A stretch of 64,000 nucleotides of DNA from NCBI GenBank assembly GCA_029641185.1, contig JAPWGK010000030.1, forward strand, positions 310,001 through 374,000, written 5' to 3'. Under the pieces are notes generated by a model. It saw only the letters and a list, made by a program, of their open reading frames with translations, made no database searches and had not been told where the DNA came from. This DNA comes from Pseudofabraea citricarpa (taxonomy: Eukaryota; Ascomycota; Leotiomycetes; Helotiales; Dermateaceae). A program made the translations under genes and the position numbers. This document shows positions 22,385 through 33,885 of the stretch, piece after piece (the stretch's first letter is position 1; each line of letters begins with the position of its first letter).

Positions 22385-24241
22385 GATCTCGGACGCGCCT
22401 ATCCTCTGCGTCGTGCGAGGGCGCCAATGGGAAGTGCTGGAGTCAACTCCGCCGCCTGCGTCTGCGTCTGTGTCTGTGTCTCCTCTGCTGCAGCTCGGAG
22501 GAAGGCTGAGGCCTGACAGTTGGCAGCGAGAGACACGAAAAAAACAGGGCGGATTTCCAATCGCTGCCCAACACGGCCAAACCCAAGCACCGGAAATAGC
22601 CTTGCTGTCGAACCAGAGCGCGATGTGAATGGGTGGGTTGATGGATGATTCGGTATGCGCTGTACTAGAGAGAAGAACGAACCACTGTGTGTATGGTTCT
22701 GTTGGACGTTGCTGGCTGTTGGATGTTGGTTGTTGGTTGTTGGAAGTAAGTTGTGCCACTTGTGGAAAAGTGTGCAGCGGGAGCCAGAATGATGTCAAAA
22801 GAAGCGAGCGAGAACCTTCGAACCCAGACGCCCAAAGGAGAAGAGAGAACCCAGAACCCAGAACCCAAACCAAAAGAGGGCTGAGTGTGGTGAACGGGTG
22901 GGAAGGGGAAGGGGAAGGGAAGGGAGGGACGAAGCGCGATAGTACAGCACGATCCGTCCCGCTTCACCGCTACTCTTTTGGAGTTGTTCTTTTTTTGACC
23001 CCTCTACCGTAGAAGTACCCCTCTGCTACTGCTACTGCTACTGCTACTGTACCGAATCTACTCCACAGCCTTACCAGACAATCCAAGTCACAACAAACTT
23101 TAGGCTGGGCTGGGCTGAGCTGAGATGGGCTGGACTGGGCCGGGCTGGCTGGCGTCTATGCTATGTACGGTAATGCTATGCCATGCCATGTAGGGGGCGT
23201 GTCAGAACAGAAATAGCCTTCGTGCAGCATGGCACGTCGCCCCCAAATCTTTATTTTCTGCTGTTGATCTGAGTTGAGGTGGAAATGATGGAAAGCGATT
23301 ATGCACGCAATGCAGGTCGTCGAGTTTGGTGGTGCAGATAGGTGGGTCATTAACTTTCTGTTTGCGTGGTTTGCTTTCTTGCTCGTGTCATGTCACATTG
23401 TCACGCCAGCCAGTCCAGTCCGTCTGTCAGATCTAGCCCCCACCCGAAAGTCTCCAGCCATGAAGCTTAAAAATAAGTCGGAGGAATGCATTGCTTTCAC
23501 GCCGGAGCCGGATACCGTAGACGAGAGACGAGAGAAACGACAGACCGGGTCATGCCCCACTGCAATTGAGGGGAAAGCTTCAGATCAAGACTTGCACTGA
23601 CGGGAGGGTGGATACCCATTGATGTCAGCAGCCCGCAGGAGTCGGCGGACCCATACCCAATAGCATGAATGACGAGTTTCCTTTATTAACAAGTGGTGGT
23701 GAGGGGTTTGATCTGTGTGGTGGTGACTGCGGTGGTGGTGGGGTTGAGAGCGAGAAGCTGGAGGGGTAAGTAAGGCAAGGCAAGTCATTTCTGGCTGTTG
23801 GGTTGTTGGATCTTGTTAGTGTTGGTCAGTGTTGGTTTTGGGGTTAGCATTGGCGTTGGTATTGGCGTTGAATTCAGCCGCCGTAAGCACACATGAATTA
23901 ACCCTCGCTCACTTCCCACTGCTCACTGCTCACTGCTCACTGCTCACTGCTAAAAGTGTGGGAGCAGAGTTGCAAAAAGGGCGTCAAGCCTTGGTGTCTG
24001 ATTGGCGGCGGAGGGAGAGGAGGGGTAGTATACGGTCCAACTAACAACCACTGTCAGCTGGCACACACACACACACACAACACACACAACCTTCAAGACC
24101 AACACCACCACAACCATCACAACCACCACCACCATGAGAGAATATTCCAAGGGAGGTATGCAGCAGTAGTTCCAATAAGCAGCCCGATCCCTACAGTACA
24201 TTAACATAGGGATTTGTCATTACCCAGCTATTCTTACACCA

Positions 24242-24266
24242 CAGCAGCAGCAGCAGCAGCAGCAGC
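24242..24266. repeat. (CAG)8 microsatellite
   Basis: About eight CAG/AGC units, outside any gene I can support. Confidence 0.85.
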
Positions 24267-25119
24267 GAAACCCCAAAAATGGATACCTACTTAGTGCAAG
24301 TACCCAGGTATCTTATCTTTAGCCAGAAGCGACGACCGCAAAATGCCATTATTATTGCAGCATTGACGAACGAAACGTCAAGTCCGAGCAGGGGGTGAGG
24401 GGTGAGGGGATTTCAAAAAAAGAAAGAAGAAAAAAAAAGAAAGTCCAACCCAGCACAGCGGACCCATACGCGGAAAGACGTGCATCTACAGTACATAGCA
24501 TACAGTATCATAGCATAGTAAAAATCTACAATTCCACTCCATTCCATTCCGCGTTACCTATCCTATCGCGTATTGCGTGCTTGTGTTTGTGCTTGTGCCG
24601 AGATTTCTATCCATCTGTATCTGTGTGTACGTTCTAGAATATGCACGTCGTCGTCGTCGTCTTCGTCGCACTTTTACCCCTCGTGCGACGCGACGCAAGC
24701 CCAAAACCCAAAGCTTCTAGAAGGCCACCTTACACCTTACACCTAAGCAAAAGCACAGTCGCTCGCAAGGGAAAAAAAAAAGAAGAAGAGATGAGATGGT
24801 TTCCGAGACGAGGGACGGGTCAAGGTACCGTAGGAGTAAACGAACGCCAACGTGCGTCTTTCTCTTATTGTAATTGTACGATCGTGTACAGTAAAACTCG
24901 GCTTTGATCTCTCCCGGCGTACACAGACATAGGCATAAACACAGGCACGGGCACAGGCACAGGCACAGACGAGCGGATAGGATACGGTACGGTACACCAA
25001 GTGAAAAAAAAAAATGTGGGATGAAGTAGAAACCGATACAGAGGCAGATAGAGCAAAGATTAAGAGTATATAGAAAGAAAGAAAAAAAATCCAAGATCCA
25101 AATCCAAGTGCAAAAGTAT

Positions 25120-25250
25120 AAGTCCAAAAAAAAAAAAAAAAAAGAAAAGAAAAAAAAAAGAAGAAAAGAAAAGAAAAAAAAAAGAAGAAAAGAACAAAGG
25201 GTTCATCCCTACACTGTTCCCTTTTTCTTTTTTTTTTTCTTTTTTTTTCT
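25120..25250. repeat. Opposed homopurine and homopyrimidine tracts
   Basis: An A/G tract (about 25125-25199) is followed after some 20 nt by a C/T tract (about 25220-25250) that is roughly its reverse complement, giving a potential long hairpin. Confidence 0.7.
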
Positions 25251-25410
25251 TCGACGGAGGGGAGGCGTCTAGCTCTAGCTCTGGCTTTGGCTTTGGCTTT
25301 GGCTCTGCCTTTAGATAGCGGGCCATCAGATCCTACTGTAGCACGTTTTGATGTTTTACTGCAGCAGTAAGCAGTGACAGACAGAGAGAAAGAAAAAAGC
25401 GAGCGAGCGA

Positions 25411-25450
25411 GGGAGGGAGAGAGGGAGGGAGAGAGGGAGGGAGAGAGAGG
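25411..25450 (+). repeat. GGGAGGGAGAGA tandem repeat
   Basis: Three copies of a 12-mer with paired GGG runs, followed at 25511-25537 by longer G-runs. The strand could form a G-quadruplex. Confidence 0.75.
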
Positions 25451-26471
25451 TTTATGCCCTGATAAGAGGCTTCACTTAAGAGTCCTTCAGGGTAGCGACG
25501 GCTTGGATGTGGAGGGGGGGGGAGGGGGAGGGGGATTAGACTTCGCACAACACAACACATGGAGGGCAGGCACGTCCAGTCTGAAACGGGGAGCAGTTTG
25601 AAGTAATTCGAAAAAAAAGTTTTTTTTTTGTTTTTTTTTTTGTCGAGGGGATTCTAGATTCCAAGAGAGAGAGAGAGAGAGAGAGATGGAGAGAATAAAG
25701 ATTGTTATGAAGGGTATTTCTAACTGGCTGGCTTGACTTGACTGACTGACTGCGATGCTGCTGCTGATGATGCTTGCTTACGCCTGGTTCGCCATAAGGG
25801 CGAACTCTTAAAGAGGCAGCAAGCAGAAGACAAAAACTAGGGACTACGATTACAAAAAACGACGACACACGTCTGTCTGCTTCCAAAAGAGAATAGCTGG
25901 CTCCCGCCTTTCCTGTATATAATAAAAAGATCTCAAAGGACAAAAAAAGGCTGCAACCTGCGCGCGAATCCCTCAAAAAAACAATCGCAAATCGCATAAA
26001 AGGCAAAAAGATCCAAATCCCAAACATTTCCCCACTCCCTCGCGCAGCATGTGAACTTTTTTATTCCCCCGAATTTCCTGCCAGACGTGTATAAACTGAT
26101 TGCATGCATGCAAGATGCGGGTATCTCAAGAAGCTTTGCCCCATGCCATGGATGACCGGAAAGATAAATGAGAAAAGATTTCTTGGAATGATGATGGGTT
26201 GCCCCCTCGGCCCTCCTTGGCCCCGTGTATATTATTTCCCCCTTCCGTCGTCGTCGTGGTCCCGGTCCCGTCGCGGGATGTGTATTGGTATCTTACAAGT
26301 GACGATAAGAGAAAGCCGCCCCATAGATCACGTAAGAACGTAAAAGAGAAGGGTATCGTAGATATCGGTCGTAAGAGAAAAAAAAATCGCCGCTGCGAAA
26401 GTTAAGCAATCGCTCGCGCTATATCTTCTATCCTCCGCCCCTCCCGTGTATATGTTGGAGGTTCAATTTTT

Positions 26472-27641
26472 CTAGTCTCGTGGGTTGCGAAGGATGTCCT
26501 CGCAGTTGGCGTCGAATCGTAGGTTCCATAGCCTGATAGACGCCATGAACTTCTCGGTTGACTCGAGTTGTCTATCCCTTCCGAAGATGGAATCGACAAA
26601 CTCGGTACCGGCATTCTTGCCCAGCTGCGAGGAGTCCTTGCTGTGCTTCTTGCCTGCCTTCAGCATCGGCGTCTCGCATGACTTCAAGAGTTTCTTTAGC
26701 TTGTCCATCAGGCGTTCGCCGGACTCTATGAAGTCTTCCACCATCTCTCGGTTGTCTGGCTTGCGGATCCGGGGCATGCACTCTTCAGATCGCTTAACTT
26801 TGCCAGCGAGCTGAATAAGAAGCAACCACAGCTCGCCAGCCATGTCGGCAATTGGGGTCGCAGGACCATGATGGTAGACTGTCCAGTCATACACCCACTT
26901 GCCTAAGCTGTTGGCGTCAAAGACGCTGCCGAGGAGCATGATGGGTTCTTCGGAGGGGTCCCAGTTCTTGAGTGAATATCCTGGGGGGATGCGATGTCTG
27001 CGCGCGTCGGCCTCGGTGGCTTTCGGGATGGGCGCAGGCTTCTTGGGGGAAGCAGTGGTGGGCCGCGATGCGGTTCGCGGTCGTTGTGGTGTGGAGGAGG
27101 ATGAGTTGCGACGCGATCGCGAAGGATCGTTGCGTGATGGGTGGTCTCTGTCATACGCGTCCTGATAGTAGTAATGATCAGTGCCATGCCCATGATAATT
27201 GTAACTTGTCTTGGTGGGGCGACAAGCCGGCCGAACGGTCTCTCGGTAGAGGACTCCATTCGCCATGTAATAGGCATATTCAACATCGTCGTCCTCGTCG
27301 GATTCCTCAAAAGAGGCCCGCTGGTAGGAGTAAGAGTTTCGCCGCTTGCTGGCTTTAGGCTGCTCATGACGGGAGGCGGACCAAGAACTTTTATTTCGAC
27401 TCACATTCGCAGTCGCGTAGTACCCGCTTGAGGTGTATCTAGGAGAGAAAGCCTTGGGAGCCTGGCTGTAACTATCCCCATAGCTGGTATGTCGTGCATG
27501 GTGTCGTGGAGAGGGTCCTGGCCGGTGGGAGAAGAATCCGTGCTGGCCCGAAGGTGAGGCGGCGGGAGATGGGCTCGCGCTGAAGGGGTAGTATGCTCCA
27601 TGACCTGGAGAAGGCGAATATGGAGAGTATGGGTGGTTCAT
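26472..27641 (-). CDS. Conserved Pezizomycotina protein, disordered N-terminus (often labelled 'vegetative cell wall protein gp1')
   Basis: One exon of 389 residues. ATG 27641 begins MNHPYSPYSPSPGHGAYYPF; the frame extends to a GTG at 27674 that I did not use. Residues 1-210 are Pro/Ser/Tyr-rich with an acidic EESDEDDDVEYAYY and an RSRRNSSSS stretch. The conserved C-terminal domain starts at IPPGYSLKNWDPSEEPI, then LLGSVFDANSLGKW and YDWTVYHHGPATPIADMAGE, which I recognise from orthologues across filamentous ascomycetes. It then continues as charged helices to RFDANCEDILRNPRD. The gp1 name used in databases comes from the Pro/Ser-rich part and says nothing certain about function. No signal peptide, so a cell-wall location is unlikely. 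Long non-coding flanks on both sides suggest a heavily regulated gene. Confidence 0.82.
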   Translation of the reverse strand: MNHPYSPYSPSPGHGAYYPFSASPSPAASPSGQHGFFSHRPGPSPRHHARHTSYGDSYSQAPKAFSPRYTSSGYYATANVSRNKSSWSASRHEQPKASKRRNSYSYQRASFEESDEDDDVEYAYYMANGVLYRETVRPACRPTKTSYNYHGHGTDHYYYQDAYDRDHPSRNDPSRSRRNSSSSTPQRPRTASRPTTASPKKPAPIPKATEADARRHRIPPGYSLKNWDPSEEPIMLLGSVFDANSLGKWVYDWTVYHHGPATPIADMAGELWLLLIQLAGKVKRSEECMPRIRKPDNREMVEDFIESGERLMDKLKKLLKSCETPMLKAGKKHSKDSSQLGKNAGTEFVDSIFGRDRQLESTEKFMASIRLWNLRFDANCEDILRNPRD

Positions 27642-30600
27642 GATGTCCGTCTCTTGCGATGCCCCTGATGGCACCCAAAAATAAGAAGGAAAGGGTCGGC
27701 GCGCCTAATGTCGAAGCGCTGGAGAGTGTGACGAGCCCGTCACCGTGGTATGTAGTCGGTACGCGAAGGAGAGGGAACCTGTGTCGTTGATCCGTACATG
27801 TCAAAGACTTGGTGTCTTGAGATCTCCCACTGCGAGGAGGTCTGGGACGCGAGTGAGGTCGAAAATGCTTTCGACTTCGGGAATCTTCTGGAAGTGACTA
27901 GCTGGATCGACCTTGGATCCGGCTGTGCTGATGATGCTTGGTAATTGGAATGGGAATCGCGTTTGGGGGGGGATCGATAGCTGGATAATGGGCTCGAGGA
28001 GAGAGGAAAAGGTGGTGGTTGGGGGTTCGCAGAGGTTAAGTAGGCGCGGCCGTTGTTCTGAATTTTCGGTGCGGCAGGGCCTCAGTTGTGTGGTGGTGGT
28101 GTTGGTGGTGGAAGGTGGAGACGCTGTGGGTTTGTGTGTGCGCTGGCTTGGGACAGGGGCTCGATGACTGACTTTCTGGGTCAGCCACGAACAACAGGGT
28201 GCTCGAGTCCCAAATTCCCAGCGAAATTGCTATTGGCCGCGGAACCAGGATCTCTTGGACAGCAGGACAGCAGCGCTGGAATGCTTTGGTAATTATCAGA
28301 AAGCGGTGTAGGCGGTTCTGGTACCGTACGAGAAGTTGGTAGAGAAGTAGGGTTGCAGAAGCTGGAAGCCCCTGGAAAAACAGTGCCCAAGCAGGCCTGT
28401 CGCTGTCCCCGTCGCCCCCAAAAGCGTCAGTGCTCGTCGGCTGCTGCACTAAGCGAAATGATACAGAGACAGGAATCCCCTAGGTCCTCGGCCCCCCTTT
28501 TGTAAAGTTATTAAATGGAGCCGCGAGTCATCAACGGCTTCCTGGGATGAGTCGGGGAAGGGCCTGCGTGCTATCCGCGGCCCAGGAAACCAAGGAGTCG
28601 GGATGAGGGAGATTGGGATCGGACTGGAGTGATATCAGGTTCTGGGAGGGGAGGGAGGGAGGGACAGGCGATGACCATGGAACCGTGGATGGGGGAGATG
28701 AGTCTTTACGTTGTTCTCATTATCGCACAACCGTAAGAGTCACTGACTGACTGCTGTTGTGTCCGGAGTAAGTATGTGTGTGGTATGTGGTATGTGCGTG
28801 TGCGTTTGTATGGTGTGTGTGGTGGTGTTGGGTTGGGCCTTGCGTCGCCTTGATTGCCTGTTGCTTTTCGGGCTTGTGGCAACCGGTCGCATTAAAGAGT
28901 CGTGGATGAAGAAGTCTGTGGTGAGGTGATTGGATTCTGCGACCTTGTTCCGGGAGGGGGCGAGAGGAGAGAGAAAGAGAGGCTGAGCTCAGGGAGTCGA
29001 GAGGAGACAATTGAGTTCAGCGGTGCATTATTGAGTTGGGCTGTGAATCGGACTGGACCTGCGATCGGATTGTGCTGTAGAACAATCATAAAAGTGGCCA
29101 AACTCTCTCCTGGGCACAGCGTCGTATAAGAGATTCCGGCACGACTCGTCCCACGCAGCCTTGCCTGTTTGTGTTTGTCGATAGGTACCTAGTTGGTCAC
29201 ACACGGTAAGTAGTATTCCAAGGGGGCTGCTGGAGGGCTGGAGGGGGCCGTTGGGGCCTCGGGACGCTGAACAGGAGCTGAGCTGCTGGACGAGGTGCGA
29301 GAGGTGCGAGAGGTGCCGAGCGCTGTCGTGAAGCCGCAACTTAATCTACTTCCCAGAGCGACTGCAGCCGTTCATATAGATAGATTAGCAGTAGCAGCCT
29401 CCATTCATCCCCCCCATCACATTATTGTCACTTCCACTCAGCCTTCACTCACTCAGTCACACGCTCATCTCATCACAACAGCCGCTGAGCCATTCACTTG
29501 CTGCATCTGGATATAGACGAGCGGTACTCCCCGGATATCAAGATGCCTGCCGTTCTGACCAACCCTCCATGATCCATCCCCTCCCTCTCCAAAGGATTCT
29601 CGGCCGTTCTCTTGGATCCCATGTCGGCCGTCGTATTACTCAATACTCAATACTCAATACTCAATACTCAATACTCAATATATAACCAATTGTTTCCGAC
29701 GTGTTCGATGTCGAAACGAAACACGGCTGCTCTACTAAGGTATTGGCTTGCACGCATTCATGGACGATAGGCGATGGATCATGGGCGATGGACAAGACGA
29801 ACGCCCTCTGCCCTTTCTCCCTCCCTCGGCCAAGGCGTTTAGGGGACCCAGGTCGCTACAGTCGCTACTCTTCGCTAGTACTGAAGATGCGACAGGCTAC
29901 CGATGCACTAACGGGCCCTAGAAGTTGAGACAACATTAGGGTCTGTATCCCGCTGTAATGGTTCATGAGCGTCACCCATGCCCCATGCCCCATGCCTAAT
30001 GCCCAGCAGTGTACAGTACAGTAGTAGTAGTGTCCACTGTCCACAGCCGCTGCCCCCAACCCGCTCCGCTCCGCTCCAACAACAGGCGAGGGGAGGGGAC
30101 GGGGCCTCACGCAGCAGCCATTTTTCCTTTCCTTGCTTTGCTTTGCTTTGGCGAAAAGCAAACACCATGTCTGTCTCCCCCCCTCCTGTTGTGCTCATGT
30201 CACCATCCCCATCCATCCATCCATGATCCATCCATCCATCTTTACTGTAATAATAATAACAACAACATTTCAATCCTCAGCCTTTTCTATTTCCCCCATG
30301 TCGCCATGTCGCCCTCCCTTCCCCCCTCCCTCCCCCTCTCGGACCTTGGTGGCCCGCCAGCTGCTGCTCCCTGACCTGAGTCCCTGAGGTCCCTGATCTT
30401 ATCATTCTGCCGCTGACAGGACTCCCTGGGCATCAAATTTGCAGAGTTTTCACCTGCGACTCTACCACTCGTATGTCTGTCTCGTCGTGTCGTCGTCTCG
30501 CCATCTCGCCGTCTCTTCTCTTCACCGTCTCTTGCGCTGCTCCAGTCTGCTCCAGCCTGCTCCAGTATTCTCGTCCTCCCCTTCACCTCCTCGTCACTGC

Positions 30601-33600
30601 TGCTCGCAACTGGTGGCTTCCGATAAGTCAACTTGGGTATGCTCGCAGCGATAGTGTGCATGCCCATCACGCCTGATTTGTCGCCATCCCGGTCGCTTCC
30701 ACGTTCTACAGGATCAAGTACAAAGATGACCCTGGCCAGGTCGATGTGCCCTCCCGCTTCCGCTGGACTCCAAGCGCTGCTACCCGGTGATGATGCACAG
30801 CATTGGTTGGAACACCCACCTGCATGCAGCTGGATATCGAACTACGGCTGGCCCAAAGCACTTCAACTCCATCGACCCTCCTGTCCTCCCATCGCGCTTT
30901 TGGCGGTGTATGACACAACCACACGTGTCGCATGTCTTCAGGCCCGTCAGGCTCAGGACGACCTGCTGGCTGACGTAGGGCCGACGGTGTCGAGATGGTT
31001 TCGCGATTTCTCGTCGTCTCTTTTGCACAGCTTTCCGGCTGGTGTGGGTGGGAGAATATTGATGATGATGATGATGGGTGGTCGCACGGAAAGAGGGAAA
31101 AAGCACTGGGTAATTCCATCTTACCACCCCTCAAGTCGGCCTCAACCCTCGTTTGTTGTTGAAGCATCCAGTCCCAGGTCGCGCTTCAGGTCATCAGATG
31201 CAATGCACCGCGCTTAGTCTTCAGACGAGCCAATGGCCAGACTTGCGCAGATGTGATAGCATGGCATTGGACGGCCAGCCTTCAGCCTCATCACCATACA
31301 AACCGCGTCCATTCGATATCTTCAACCAGCACTGGGCTCGAAGGGATCCGTGTTGGGGGGGGCAGGCAGCAACTTCCTCTTCCCAGCGTCATGTCCGGCA
31401 TATCAGGATCCGCGTTTCAAATCTTGAGTCATCTGAAAGATATCCCTCAATCAGTGATGTGATGGGAGGACAAACGGATTGCGCAGCTTTCGTTTACATG
31501 TCATGTCACGTGGCGTCGCCTTCCTGGGCAGGGAGGTGGCGACCAGGGTCGATGAAATGCCGTTTGCCTCATTTCAAGCCGGGCATTACCATGTGATCCA
31601 GTGTCGGTCCAATATTTGAGATTTGCATATCCTTCAGTCGAGAACAGTCGTCTCGAAGTCTGCTGATGACGGAGTTGTTGCTTTATTCATGCATTTGTCA
31701 GCATTATCCTATGATATTCCATCACGTTCCAAGAACGATGAGCCACATCGAAGAGTCATTCTGTGGTGCAAACGGAGATATCGCGTATACTTGAAGCTCA
31801 AGGCCGATGGTTTGCCTCTCCTTCAGTGATCTGGGTTTCATGTTCCCCAGCCTTGTTGATCCTGCGTGCTCGGTGGAGGATCGTCGTCGTCACCCAGCCA
31901 CGATGGCAGCCTGTCAACGATGTCATTCAATGGGTTCGAAGATACTCCTTGCGAGAGAAGCAAGGTATTACCATCGCAAAAAGTCTGGTGGCTAGACTAT
32001 GGAATCATAGGTCCATCTCATCCAACTACCAGCCTCCTCAATTCCATCTCGGCTAGCGATTGGCAGAAGCGTCGAATCTTAAAATCAGCCAAATACCTGA
32101 GCACAGCTAAGCTATGATGTGTTAGTCACATTCACAGGCACGATGTGACTCCTCGGTGAGTGCGATGTGATACTCAGACTCCAGTGGTGATTTTACTACT
32201 TTAGCCTGGCCAGTGTCAGCTTTTCGTCCTCGTTTCGAAAGTTGCAAGCGACCAATTTCACAAGTCACCCATCTCTGCCGTCTCGCTCTGAGCCAAGTAA
32301 CCTACACACCAGGCATCTATCGCGAGCCTCTTCTTTTGCCTCAACCTCCAGCGTATGAGTCATTCTTGCTCCTTTTGCATGAACCCGCTCCTCCGCAAAT
32401 GAGAATGGCTTTTTCTGCCATCTCCCTGCTGGATTGGGATAAGGACGAGCTACTTGGAGGCAAAGGACCTTGCAGTTCAGCATGTGATGATGAGTACCAA
32501 AGCGCAGGCTGTAGAGCATGGGATAAGCTAAATTGAACCTCATCGTCTGTCGTCGAAACTCCTGCTGCCTTGGGGGCGTGCTCGCATGCCCTTTTTTTTT
32601 TGAGGTCTTTTATTGCCTTGCTCGCTGGAAGCGGAAGGTGGATTCCTTTGGGATCAGGAACTCCGGAGACTTCGGGGATTTGCTGTGGTTGTGGATTCTA
32701 CTGGGATTTTCATTTCGAGCTCCTTGAATTGAATTGTCTGCTTTTCATAAGTATGCACTTGATGATCCGATCCCGAGTCTTGTGTTTAGCTACCTACCTA
32801 CCTACCTAGAATTGATATCTGTTTTCTCTCTTTTGTAAAGATACCTAAATAAGGGCTCCCAAATGATTGATCGGAATAATAAGCCAACTTATTACTCACA
32901 CTATGAGATGAGCCTTATACCCCCAGATGAGAGACAGAAAGCACGAGTTGCTGAGATGTTACTCCGTAGCTTATCTCGTCTCGTCTCGTCTCGTCTCGTC
33001 TCTCCTCGCTTGGCTCTCGCCCCCACGTGAAAAGGGGGAGGGAGGTAGGGTTATATTCTAGCTCTCGCAGAACAACGTCTCAGTCGTGTGGTTTGAGAAA
33101 GGAAGAAAAAAAAATCCACTCTTCCTTCCCTGATAAATGTTTCATTCTGGTTCTTCGTTTGGGAATAGGCCGTGTCTCTCCCTCTTTTCTTATCTTTTCT
33201 TTTCTTTCCTTGTCCCCGCTTGACTTTTGCCAAAGAATCTTTTTTCTTTTTTTCTTTTCCATTTTTCGACTTTATGGATTCTTTCCTTGTCCCTCGCAAG
33301 TGTTTGCTCGAGTTGACCTTGTATCAGCTTGGGGTTTTGGTAAGCCTTCTCTTTTTTTCCTTCTTTTCTCCTTTTCTTTTTTGTTTTGAAAGGAAGCGTT
33401 TACTTGTGCACACTCGGAGTTGGGAAGATTTAAATGGCTTTCGTAATTGTGGTTGTGGTTTTTAGAGCTTGAGAGATTACTTCTCTACTCTTGTGTCTTG
33501 TGTTATGTGCCTTTACGGAAGTTTCTTGTTGCTTGAGTTGAGTTGATTGGGAATAAGAAATTATGTTGGTAGGCAGGCATGTAGTTGGGCGAGTGGGTGG

Positions 33601-33885
33601 GTGTGAAACCGTTGAACTACTTTAAGTTTAAAGTCCAGCAGAGTAATTTGATAAAAGATAATTAGCAAAGGTTTACAAACTTTTGGAATTAAAAATGTCT
33701 AAATCTATACAACAGACTCCTTAATTATCGATTTCCCAATTATCATAATATAGGGGGCTTTATATATCATGTATCAGACGCCACTTGATACACCCAACGA
33801 TGATGCTACAAACGAGCCGACCCCGCGCTTGCGCTTACAAAACCTCCGCGTTTGACCTCTTCTACCTACCTACCTACATCCAACG
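27642..33885. other. 6.2 kb gene-free tract with microsatellites
   Basis: No frame shows family motifs, and none of the longer ones (28036-28449 -, 30633-31217 +, 30706-31167 -) has a conserved look. Repeats include ACTCAAT x6 (29638-29681), CATC/ATCC (30204-30240), GAT (31060-31077), CTACCTAC (32791-32807), CTCGT (32974-33003) and T/C tracts (33178-33390). The tract separates divergent genes, so it is promoter/5' UTR or non-coding RNA territory. Confidence 0.5.
29638..29681. repeat. (ACTCAAT)6 tandem repeat
   Basis: Six perfect 7-nt units in a row, not within any supported gene. Confidence 0.85.

Larger units (their letters stand above)
22385..26471. other. Gene-free, low-complexity intergenic tract
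   Basis: 4.1 kb with no convincing gene between a promoter (left) and a 3' end (right). It contains many microsatellites: CTACTG near 23022-23051, GGGCT repeats 23105-23150, CTCACTG 23921-23950, CA 24062-24080, CAG 24242-24266, long A/G and T/C tracts 25120-25250, GGGAGGGAGAGA 25411-25450, a G-tract 25511-25537 and GA 25664-25686. Open frames here only follow these repeats. Confidence 0.55.

Noticed and set aside
22385..22873. N-terminal extension of the methyltransferase by about 160 residues
   Set aside because: The extra part is low-complexity, starts from no convincing ATG, and the conserved family start MHYIRF lies at 22384.
25060..25326. Lys/Phe-rich reading frames over the A/G tracts
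   Set aside because: They are translations of homopurine and homopyrimidine runs.
30633..31217. Open frames of 150-190 codons in the 28-33 kb tract as genes
   Set aside because: They overlap on both strands, follow simple repeats and show no motif, conserved composition or splice structure.
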